Positions 57,447 to 64,000 of a stretch of DNA of 64,000 bases are shown one piece after another (the stretch's first letter is position 1; each line of letters opens with the position of its first letter). The DNA is from Oscillospiraceae bacterium (GTDB taxonomy: Bacteria; Bacillota; Clostridia; Oscillospirales; Ruminococcaceae). A model generated the notes under the pieces. The model was not told the DNA's origin. It saw only the letters and a program-made list of their open reading frames with translations, and ran no database searches. The stretch lies in the NCBI GenBank assembly GCA_018110825.1, contig JAGBCL010000105.1:124001-188000 (forward strand), in the 5' to 3' direction. A program made the position numbers and the translations under genes.

Positions 57447-59981
57447 ATGTCAACAATTCGTGAAACTAACAGAATGGCAGGACTTATGTCCGGTCTTGAT
57501 ACAGAAGAACTTGTAAAGGCGATGTCCGCCAATACAAAGGCTCGTCTTAATTCCCAGAAGCAGAAGCTCCAGAAGCTCGAATGGAAGCAGGAAAGCTACC
57601 GTTCAGTAATTTCCAAAATTTCCGATTTCAAGAGCAAGTATCTTGATATCCTCAGCTCAAATTCCATTAAGGCTAATGCTGTAATGAAGAAGTGCATTGC
57701 TACTTCTTCCAACGATAAGGTTATCTCTGCAACAGCTTCTGCCGGTGCTACTGCTGCGAAGTATACAATATCCAAGGCTACAGCTGCAACAGCTGCTAGC
57801 TTTGATTCAAACGGCGCAGTTTCAAGCGGTGCTGTAAAGCTTGATTTTTCAAAGGCAGAGGCAGGAAAGAGCTATACAGTCGAACTCAATTTCGACGGTG
57901 CAAACAAGAAAATTTCCTTTACAGCAGGTGCTGATATCGAGGCTACAAAGGCAAACTTCCTTGATGCTGCAAACGCTGCTGTTTCCGAATATAAGAACCC
58001 TGCTCAGGGATTCAAGTTCAAGGACGGCACAACCACTCTCCAGTTTGAAAATGCAAATGATGGCGTTTACCACACATTCGGTGTAGGTGCAAGCGAGGCT
58101 GTAGGTCTTGCTTTCAATACATCAAGCAAGCTTACAACCGCTTCAAAGCTTGATTCCGTCGATTTCAGCGAGACTCTCGTTGCAGGTTCTGATGGTAAGT
58201 ATAAGTTTACTATTAACGGCACTGATTTTGAGGTTGACGGAAACACAACTATCGGTGACCTTATCAGTAAGGTTAATACTTCCGACGCAGGCGTAAAGCT
58301 TTCTTTCAGCACTGTTTCTCAGAGCTTTGAAATTACTTCAAAGAATACAGGTGCTTCCGCTGAAATCAGTATGTCCCAGTCAAGCGGTAACCTGCTTAAC
58401 TCACTTTTCAATATCGGCTCTGATAAGCTTTCCATTACAAATGCTGATAAGGGAATTATTGAGTATTCAGAAGTTAACAGCGATTTCAGCGTAGGTATTA
58501 CTCCTAAAATCGTTGACAAAATCAAGAGAGGCTTTGATGCTGATGATGAAGAAAAGCCTTTTGAGTACAATGTAAATATGAAAATCGGTGATAAGACTGT
58601 TGACCTTACTCTTGATTTAAGCAGTCTTACAAAGAAGGCTTCTACTGAGGATTCCTATACAGATGAAGAAGTTTCCACTGCTCTCAGTGACGCGTTCAAG
58701 GCTGCATATAATAAGGCAACAGGCGAAGAACTTACAGGCGTTGAGTTCAGTTTTGCTGATGACAAGCTTTCCATTAAATCCGACCTTGCTGTATCCTTCG
58801 GAGAAAATGATTTATATATTTCTGACGGTACAACAAACGTTGAAACAAAGAAGGCTGACGCTTCCTATGTTGTTGCTGAAAATGTTTCTTCAATGACATT
58901 CAATGTCAATGGTGAAGAAAAGATTGTAAATGCAAGCGATGGAAGCAATATCAAGCTGCAGGACCTTGTTGACGCAGGTATTGTTACACTTGATAGCGCA
59001 GGAGGAATTACAGCAGCTGCTGACCTTGACGGCGTAAGCGATGAGGTTAAGACTTTCCTCAGTGATGTTTTTGGCAAGGAAAACGGTGTTCAGGGTGCAA
59101 ACGCTACAGACACAATCACAGCTTACGGAACAAACAGTTCCATCACAGTAAGCAGCGACGGCGAAAACTTTGTTACTTACACAAGCGCAACTAATGCTTT
59201 CAACTTTGACGGCACAAATATCAATCTTTCCAACGCAGGAAACTTTGATGCAGGAAATAATGAAGATGAATATATCACAATTGATACCGCAAAGGATACA
59301 AGCGGTGTCAAGGATGCTATCGTTAAGTTCGTTGATGACTACAACAAGCTTCTCGAAGAAGTTTACAGCGAAGTAACTACTTCAAGACCAAAGTCCAGCG
59401 GTTCCTACTATGACCCTCTCACAGAAGAACAGAAGGAAGAAATGTCTGATGATGAAATCGAAAAGTGGGAAGAAAACGCTAAGAAGGGCCTCCTTTACCG
59501 TGACGTCAGCGTTCAGAGATTCCTTTCCGATATCAGAGGAGCAATGGCTTCCGCTGTTGATGGCATGACTCTTTCTGCAATGGGTATTACCCTTACAGAC
59601 AGCTGGGCTGACAACGGTAAGCTTAAAATTGACGAAAGCAAGCTTGACAATGCTATTGCTACATATGGTGACAAGGTTGCTGATTTCTTCACTTCTGAAA
59701 ATGGTCTTGCTGCAAAGCTTGAAAAATCCGTTGACAGTGCTATTTCCACAAAGACAAATAAATATGGTTACCTTACTTCTCTTGCAGGTATGGCAAATAC
59801 AAAGACAGATAAGGATAACCAGATTTTCAGACAGATGGAATCCATTCAGAGCCTTATCGACAGACTTACTGACAAGTATGAAAGTGAACAGCAAAGCTAC
59901 TGGAGCCGTTTTACTGCTCTTGAAAAGTATATGGCTCAGGCTCAGCAGCAGCAGTCCTACTTCATGCAGGGTTCATATTAA
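57447..59981 (+). CDS. fliD: Flagellar filament cap protein
   Basis: An 844-residue protein; 'SGLDTEELVKAMSANTKARLNSQ' (N-terminal cap domain) and the C-terminal 'SLAGMANTKTDKDNQIFRQMES' coiled coil identify FliD. It forms the pentameric or hexameric cap under which flagellin assembles. It is clearly longer than the usual 450-700 residues; the extra length is in the Ser/Thr/Asp-rich middle (about 260-590), the surface-exposed part. Start after AAAGGGCGG. Confidence 0.93.
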   Translation: MSTIRETNRMAGLMSGLDTEELVKAMSANTKARLNSQKQKLQKLEWKQESYRSVISKISDFKSKYLDILSSNSIKANAVMKKCIATSSNDKVISATASAGATAAKYTISKATAATAASFDSNGAVSSGAVKLDFSKAEAGKSYTVELNFDGANKKISFTAGADIEATKANFLDAANAAVSEYKNPAQGFKFKDGTTTLQFENANDGVYHTFGVGASEAVGLAFNTSSKLTTASKLDSVDFSETLVAGSDGKYKFTINGTDFEVDGNTTIGDLISKVNTSDAGVKLSFSTVSQSFEITSKNTGASAEISMSQSSGNLLNSLFNIGSDKLSITNADKGIIEYSEVNSDFSVGITPKIVDKIKRGFDADDEEKPFEYNVNMKIGDKTVDLTLDLSSLTKKASTEDSYTDEEVSTALSDAFKAAYNKATGEELTGVEFSFADDKLSIKSDLAVSFGENDLYISDGTTNVETKKADASYVVAENVSSMTFNVNGEEKIVNASDGSNIKLQDLVDAGIVTLDSAGGITAAADLDGVSDEVKTFLSDVFGKENGVQGANATDTITAYGTNSSITVSSDGENFVTYTSATNAFNFDGTNINLSNAGNFDAGNNEDEYITIDTAKDTSGVKDAIVKFVDDYNKLLEEVYSEVTTSRPKSSGSYYDPLTEEQKEEMSDDEIEKWEENAKKGLLYRDVSVQRFLSDIRGAMASAVDGMTLSAMGITLTDSWADNGKLKIDESKLDNAIATYGDKVADFFTSENGLAAKLEKSVDSAISTKTNKYGYLTSLAGMANTKTDKDNQIFRQMESIQSLIDRLTDKYESEQQSYWSRFTALEKYMAQAQQQQSYFMQGSY

Positions 59982-60008
59982 TAGAATTTTTCCGAAAGGA
60001 TTTTTATT

Positions 60009-60380
60009 ATGATGCAGCGAAATCCATACCAGAAGTATATGCAGCAGACTGTTACAACAATGACACCGGGACAGATTGTTGTGGCACTCTACGATAAAGC
60101 TATAACAGAATTGAATAAGGCGATATACTTCATTGAAGAGGAGCCGAGTATTCCAAAGGCACACAATTCAATAACAAGGGTTGCAGATATTGTTGATACG
60201 CTTGACTCTCATCTTAAAGAAAAGTATGAGATTTCTCAGAGTCTTGCAGCTATGTATCAGTATTTCCGTGAAAATCTTATCCATGCAAACGTAAAAAAAG
60301 ATGCTGAAACTTTGAAAATGCTTCTTCCGTTCTTTCAGGAATTAAGAGATGCATTTGCACAAGCTTCCAAGGGATTTTAA
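60009..60380 (+). CDS. fliS: Flagellin export chaperone
   Basis: A 123-residue helical protein with 'NPYQKYMQQTVTTMTPGQIVVALYDKAITELNKAI' in part and 'DIVDTLDSHLKEKYEISQSLAAMYQYFRENLI' in part, both FliS signatures. FliS binds flagellin C-termini until export. It follows fliD by 27 bases, the normal order. Confidence 0.94.
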   Translation: MMQRNPYQKYMQQTVTTMTPGQIVVALYDKAITELNKAIYFIEEEPSIPKAHNSITRVADIVDTLDSHLKEKYEISQSLAAMYQYFRENLIHANVKKDAETLKMLLPFFQELRDAFAQASKGF

Positions 60381-60391
60381 AGGAGGTTTAT

Positions 60392-60862
60392 ATGAGCAAC
60401 AAGCCACTCCTTAATCTTGTGGACAGAAAAATCCGTGAAATGGAAAGGTACAGCGAAATTACAAATCGTATGCTGTATGAGGATATTGACGGAGTTGGCG
60501 AGCTTATTGCCGAGCGTCAGAGCATAATAACTGCGATGGACGGGATTTCAGTTGATATTAAGAAATTTATCAACGAGCAGACAATTGAACAGCAGGATAC
60601 GCTTAACAAACTCATGAAGTTTGAAGATATCGGTGAGCTTAATGGCGAGCTGCTGGAATTGCAGGAAAAAATCGCTAAGGTTAATCAGCTCAGAGAACAG
60701 ATTATCGAAAAGGACTCTGAAGCAATAAACCGAATGAGTGAAATGCGGGATGAACTTCGCGAAAAGCTTGAGCAGTCTGCAAAAGGGAAAAAAGTAATCG
60801 ACTATTTTTCAAAAACCAATATTAATGTAAATAAAGGAAAAAGGTTGAATGTTTCTCATTAA
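60392..60862 (+). CDS. FliT/FlgN-like flagellar chaperone
   Basis: A 156-residue helical protein with heptads throughout ('ELNGELLELQEKIAKVNQL', 'REQIIEKDSEAINRMSEM'). It follows fliS by 11 bases after AAAGGAGG, where fliT normally sits; sequence similarity alone does not separate FliT from FlgN. It is the last gene of the operon before the terminator. Confidence 0.65.
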   Translation: MSNKPLLNLVDRKIREMERYSEITNRMLYEDIDGVGELIAERQSIITAMDGISVDIKKFINEQTIEQQDTLNKLMKFEDIGELNGELLELQEKIAKVNQLREQIIEKDSEAINRMSEMRDELREKLEQSAKGKKVIDYFSKTNINVNKGKRLNVSH

Positions 60863-60877
60863 TATGCTATAATGTAA

Positions 60878-60903
60878 TCTGCCGGGTAAATTTGCCCGGC
60901 AGA
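60878..60903 (+). terminator. Terminator of the flagellar operon
   Basis: TCTGCCGGG pairs with CCCGGCAGA around 8 bases, followed by TAATTATTTTATTT, 16 bases past the last stop codon. Confidence 0.88.
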
Positions 60904-60931
60904 TAATTATTTTATTTACCCTGATAATTCT

Positions 60932-61008
60932 GCGCCCGTAGCTCAGTTGGATAGAGCGTCAGACTCCGACTCTGAAGGCCGCTGGTTCGAATCCAGTCGG
61001 GCGCACCA
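60932..61008 (+). tRNA. tRNA-Arg (anticodon CCG)
   Basis: A 77-base cloverleaf: acceptor GCGCCCG/CGGGCGC, discriminator A, encoded CCA; D arm GCTCAGTTGGATAGAGC; anticodon stem TCAGA/TCTGA with loop CTCCGAC, anticodon CCG; T arm GCTGGTTCGAATCCAGT. An integrase gene faces its 3' end, so it is probably an attachment site. Confidence 0.97.
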
Positions 61009-61015
61009 CGAAGGG

Positions 61016-61048
61016 AAGCCGTTTGAAGCTATTCAAGCGGCTTTTTAC
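61016..61048 (+). terminator. Terminator after tRNA-Arg
   Basis: AAGCCGTTTGAA pairs with TTCAAGCGGCTT (one T-G pair) around 4 bases, followed by TTTAC. It may have come with the integrated element if the crossover lies in the tRNA 3' end. Confidence 0.78.
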
Positions 61049-61110
61049 TTTGCTGAAAATCGTAAATTGTGCGCTGTTTGTGCGCCATTCATAAAAAATA
61101 CATAGAAAAT

Positions 61111-61138
61111 GGCTCTCGGAATTGATTAACCGAGAGCC
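61111..61138. terminator. Terminator after the integrase gene
   Basis: GGCTCTCGG pairs with CCGAGAGCC around 10 bases, 6 bases past the integrase stop codon; ATTTTC follows on the minus strand and TTATTTTTATG on the plus strand. Confidence 0.8.
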
Positions 61139-61144
61139 TTATTT

Positions 61145-62602
61145 TTATGCCTGTTTGCTTCTGAAAATAACATCTGCAATACATTCCGCTGAACGCTTGT
61201 CGGCTTCCTTGATGATGTGGGAATATATATCGCTTGTTGTGCTTGCTTTGGAGTGTCCGAGTCTGCTTGAAATGCTTATGCTGTCAATTCCGTTGAAATA
61301 AAGAATACTTGCCATAGTGTGACGGAAAGCGTGTGGGTTAATGTGCGGAAGATTGTTGTTCTTTGAAAACTTTCTGCACCAGCTTGTTATACTGTCGGGG
61401 CGAATAGGGTAACCGACTTTGTTTCCCTTGTCCTGAAAGAAAAGGTAATCGGCTTTTATTGTTTGGCTGTTGCCGTTTCTGTCGGATATCTGCACGAAGC
61501 TGTTCCACTCTGACCCGCTCACGCTTCTGAATTCAAGCCAGTAGTTGCGGTATTCTTTCAGCAGTTCCATTGTTTCGGCAGGTAATGTTATATATCTGTC
61601 GGATTGCTCCGTCTTTGGTGTATCCTCATAAATGCCTATGTCGGTACGGTTCAGGAGCGTGACATTTATATGTATGCGGTTGTTATCCCAATCAACAGCA
61701 GACCACTTCAGACCTGCAATTTCGCCACGTCTTGCACCAGTTATCAGGAGCAGGTGAACAAGGGTTTTCCATTTTATCGGTGCTGTTTCAAGGGCATTTC
61801 TTATATTTTCAATATCTTCAGGCTGGAAATAATTTGGCTGCGGTGCTTCTCTCTTTGGCGGGGAAGCTTTAGCCGCTGGATTGAACGGAATGAGCATTTC
61901 CTTTTCAGCTTGTCCTAAAATTGATGATATGCAACGGTGATAACCCGATATTGTGGAAGCTGACAATGGCGCTGCGTTCTCCATAACATTGAACAACGTT
62001 TTTCTTGGCTTGTTCAGGGCGATGCATATTTTTTCGGCAGATTTCAAGCTGACCTGCTCACCGTGAAAGCATTTTGAAATTGTCTGTTCTGATACACCAG
62101 CGGAAGCACATAACACTTTCTTTGTTATTCCAATGTCAGAAAGATATTTGCGCAAATCCACTTTGCAAACAGCTTTATTTCCGTCAGCACGCAACCCCTT
62201 TGAAGCTAACTGGGTATATAAAGCATTAAGGTGCTGCGGGCGGATTTCGTTCAGCTTCAGATGTCCGATACCTGCGTTAATGCGTTTCAGTTGGTTTCTG
62301 TACCAACAGATTGCACCGTGTTTCACTCCGGTACGCTCTTTGAGATTTACAACATAATCGGCATATTGTGCAAACGTCTGCTTGTTGTCGAGGGCGTAAC
62401 CGTTCCGGCATTGTTCCTCAAACTGCACAGCCTGCCTGTTCAGTTCCTTTTCAATCTGTTTCTGTGTCATACCGGGAGCGGGTTTCCAACTCATTGTGTA
62501 CGGCTTCAGGCGCTTACCTGCTCCGTCATAACCGTGATAGACCCTGATTGTGTACGAGGTTATTTCGCCGTTTTTATTCTTTCTTGGGGTTATGTTTGGC
62601 AT
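61145..62602 (-). CDS. int: Tyrosine integrase with an internal helix-turn-helix insertion
   Basis: A 485-residue integrase. An N-terminal arm-binding domain ('SYTIRVYHGYDGAGKRLKPYTMSW' in part) and SAM-like core-binding domain are followed by the catalytic domain: 'TGARRGEIAGLKW' (first Arg), 'HAFRHTMAS' (His, Arg), 'LGHSKASTTSDIYSH' (His, then Tyr). Between about residues 150 and 205 lies an XRE-like helix-turn-helix, 'DIGITKKVLCASAGVSEQTI' then 'SAEKICIALN', inserted in the core-binding domain. Such insertions occur in some Firmicute element integrases. It points toward tRNA-Arg(CCG), the probable attachment site. Confidence 0.93.
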   Translation of the reverse strand: MPNITPRKNKNGEITSYTIRVYHGYDGAGKRLKPYTMSWKPAPGMTQKQIEKELNRQAVQFEEQCRNGYALDNKQTFAQYADYVVNLKERTGVKHGAICWYRNQLKRINAGIGHLKLNEIRPQHLNALYTQLASKGLRADGNKAVCKVDLRKYLSDIGITKKVLCASAGVSEQTISKCFHGEQVSLKSAEKICIALNKPRKTLFNVMENAAPLSASTISGYHRCISSILGQAEKEMLIPFNPAAKASPPKREAPQPNYFQPEDIENIRNALETAPIKWKTLVHLLLITGARRGEIAGLKWSAVDWDNNRIHINVTLLNRTDIGIYEDTPKTEQSDRYITLPAETMELLKEYRNYWLEFRSVSGSEWNSFVQISDRNGNSQTIKADYLFFQDKGNKVGYPIRPDSITSWCRKFSKNNNLPHINPHAFRHTMASILYFNGIDSISISSRLGHSKASTTSDIYSHIIKEADKRSAECIADVIFRSKQA

Positions 62603-63386
62603 TGTTGGAAGCCTCCTTTTCAGTTTTAGCTTGTAGTGCTTTGCCTAAATCGGTTTCTTCAATTGGTATAATTCCGCCATTTGGGTGTAATTCAAAAAAA
62701 GCTTGAAGTTCTTGTTCACGTTGCTTTAAAAAGACCATTTGGGCTTTTGCTTTTTCATTTATTTCTATAATTTCCTTATGGGTTTTGTTTTTTAAAATAG
62801 AAAGTCTATCATTAATAAGATTTAACATAAATGTATTGTATATATCCAAAGAATTCATAACAGTGCAGTCATGTAAAGCGTTATAATCTGAAAAATAAAA
62901 TCCATCGTGTACATCAACATCGCCCTTCACAAAACGTATGTCACCATTTTTAGATAATATTAATTCTTCTCCGCTCGGACAAGTGGGGGCGTTAGTAGTA
63001 TATTCTAATATCAGCGAAATAATCCCACCTTCCGCTAATTCTGTTTCAAGCAATTCACCTAATGCCCATTCAACCGAACGTTGTTTAATTGTTTCTACAG
63101 TTTCCTTTGAAAGACCTGTGTATTCACATACAAAGTTTAAATCCTTATTGGTTGTTGGCTCTTTGGCAAGACCTAATAAATAATCTACTGAAACGCCATA
63201 AAATTTTGCTAAATATACAAATGCTTTATATCCGTAGTCTTTCTCGACATCTCTTTCCATTTCGTTATATTTTCCTTTTGAAAGTTCATAGCCATAAAGC
63301 TTTAATATTTCGCTACATAATTGATTTGTGGTCAAACTTTTTCCTGTTCTCAAATCTTTTAATTTTTCGCCTAAAGTCAAGCGCAT
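62574..63386 (-). CDS. XRE-family transcriptional regulator
   Basis: A 270-residue protein from the ATG at 63386 (GGTGG 8 bases upstream). An N-terminal helix-turn-helix domain ('LKDLRTGKSLTTNQLCSEI' through 'FYGVSVDYLLGLAKEP') is followed by a long C-terminal part without a recognised domain. It overlaps the integrase gene by 29 bases. It is likely the repressor of the integrated element and would bind the inverted repeats between itself and the small gene at 63587. Confidence 0.82.
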   Translation of the reverse strand: MRLTLGEKLKDLRTGKSLTTNQLCSEILKLYGYELSKGKYNEMERDVEKDYGYKAFVYLAKFYGVSVDYLLGLAKEPTTNKDLNFVCEYTGLSKETVETIKQRSVEWALGELLETELAEGGIISLILEYTTNAPTCPSGEELILSKNGDIRFVKGDVDVHDGFYFSDYNALHDCTVMNSLDIYNTFMLNLINDRLSILKNKTHKEIIEINEKAKAQMVFLKQREQELQAFFELHPNGGIIPIEETDLGKALQAKTEKEASNNAKHNPKKE

Positions 63387-63432
63387 TATATCCACCATCT
63401 TTCTGCAATAATGAATTTCGATACAGCGTTTC

Positions 63433-63477
63433 TGTTATAACACTTTTATTGTGAACATACCGCACACACATAAAAGG
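63433..63477. promoter_or_regulatory. Imperfect inverted repeat between divergent genes, candidate operator
   Basis: ATAACACTTTTATTGTG and, about 20 bases on, CACACATAAAAGGTGTGTTAT are complementary except for small insertions. The position just upstream of the XRE gene suits an autoregulatory operator. Confidence 0.5.
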
Positions 63478-63498
63478 TGTGTTATACTGTAATTATGG

Positions 63499-63555
63499 AA
63501 ATCATCATCTTAATTCCATTATTACATATTCATTATATAATAATGATGATGATTT
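63499..63555. promoter_or_regulatory. Inverted repeat AAATCATCATC/GATGATGATTT, second candidate operator
   Basis: A perfect 11-base inverted repeat with 35 A+T-rich bases between, ending 32 bases before the start of the small plus-strand gene. It could be two operator half-sites around that gene's promoter. Confidence 0.55.
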
Positions 63556-63586
63556 GTCAATACTTAAAATCAAAGGAGGAAAAAAT

Positions 63587-63772
63587 ATGTGTAATGCAGA
63601 TGTAAGAACAACAGCTAAAAGTGCAGGTGTATTTCTGTATCAGGTTGCGGCATTTATGGGGATTTCAGAGCCGACAATGACAAGAAAACTCCGTTTTGAA
63701 TTATCGGAACAGGAGAAAAAGCCTATCTTTGAAGCTATTGAAAAGATTGCAAAAGAAAACGCTTCCTGCTGA
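63587..63772 (+). CDS. Small DNA-binding protein of the integrated element
   Basis: A 61-residue protein from ATG 63587 after AAAGGAGG; the longer frame upstream crosses the operator and is unlikely. 'AKSAGVFLYQVAAFMGISEPTMTRKLRFELSEQEKKPI' in part is a compact helix-turn-helix of the Cro/excisionase kind. It is the first gene divergent from the XRE repressor, the usual place of an early-switch protein. Confidence 0.72.
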   Translation: MCNADVRTTAKSAGVFLYQVAAFMGISEPTMTRKLRFELSEQEKKPIFEAIEKIAKENASC

Positions 63773-63877
63773 CCTTTGGCGAGGAACACAGCAAGAAGCG
63801 TCCATTAAGCTAACAAAACGTCAGCCTACTCCGATTATAGCACTTACGGAGCAGGTATGCAAGAAAGGAATAAAAAA

Positions 63878-64000
63878 ATGAGCGAATTTGACAGAGCGTT
63901 TGTGCATAATTGCACGATACATACAAGCATACCAACAATGAAAACCATTGACGATACGGCGGTACTTCTCGGACTTCCAAAACACTGGGTACGTCAAAAA
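63878..64000 (+). CDS. Excisionase-family helix-turn-helix protein, C-terminus off window
   Basis: An ATG at 63878 after AGAAAGGAA opens 41 codons to the window edge. 'MKTIDDTAVLLGLPKHWVRQK' in part is the start of a MerR/excisionase-like winged helix ('TIxETAKLLGLPxxxVRxL'). It probably encodes an excisionase or replication-associated regulator of the same element. Confidence 0.65.
   Translation, partial: MSEFDRAFVHNCTIHTSIPTMKTIDDTAVLLGLPKHWVRQK

Noticed and set aside
1..64000. CRISPR arrays and transposase-bearing insertion sequences
   Set aside because: No regularly spaced repeats, no cas genes and no transposase motifs were found on either strand.

Overview
The window looks like a chromosome segment of a flagellated, low-to-mid G+C anaerobic Firmicute, most likely a Ruminococcus-like member of the Oscillospiraceae. 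The pointers are an Rnf ferredoxin:NAD+ complex with its ApbE, Gx and NusG-II helper genes, a SpoVAC homologue, a class III NrdD-like tail protein, BspA-type and CBM2-like secreted proteins, a sigma-28 flagellar operon with FliW/CsrA, and AAAGGAGG-type ribosome binding sites. No taxonomic search was possible, so this is inference.

Layout. 0-12 kb holds core genes: a leucine-rich surface protein cut by the window edge, a DUF1444-like protein, a histidine phosphatase, 6-phosphofructokinase, a GGDEF-EAL protein, an OmpR-type two-component system with endonuclease III, pyruvate kinase and MurA. 12-19.6 kb is an envelope and Ser/Thr phosphorylation region: an NrdD-tail protein, a CAP-domain secreted protein, a membrane protein, and an operon of PP2C phosphatase, unknown protein and transmembrane kinase with NPCBM-like ectodomains. 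Three transcription units there start with the same upstream promoter element.

19.6-40.25 kb is an A+T-rich accessory region. It contains a candidate two- or three-gene module (39-residue membrane peptide, NA37-like protein, membrane protein), a nested-inverted-repeat element, a complete agr quorum-sensing locus (agrA-agrC-agrB) with two tandem AgrD peptide genes, two large secreted proteins directly downstream, a DUF4062-plus-repeat protein, and a mobilisation block (four hairpins, MobC, relaxase, large serine recombinase). The recombinase frame runs antisense into a tRNA-Pro(CGG) gene, which probably marks the right edge of the inserted DNA.

40.3-45.2 kb has a choline-binding-repeat secreted protein, FeoB, a second PP2C, SpoVAC and a YkgJ-type cysteine-cluster protein. 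45.2-52.2 kb is one operon, apbE-nusGII-Gx-rnfCDGEAB, encoding an Rnf complex and its flavinylation helper. 52.4-60.9 kb is a flagellar late operon, flgM-flgN-flgK-flgL-DUF6470-fliW-csrA-fliD-fliS-fliT-like, behind a near-perfect sigma-28 promoter. 60.9-64 kb begins a second integrated element at tRNA-Arg(CCG): tyrosine integrase, divergent XRE regulator, inverted-repeat operators and two small DNA-binding proteins, the last cut by the window edge.

The most interesting items are the paired AgrD pheromone precursors, which are too short to have been listed as ORFs, the secreted multidomain protein whose C-terminal peptidase-like domain looks exchanged, the NA37-like and DUF4062 candidate defence genes, and the shared promoter element of the envelope/kinase genes.
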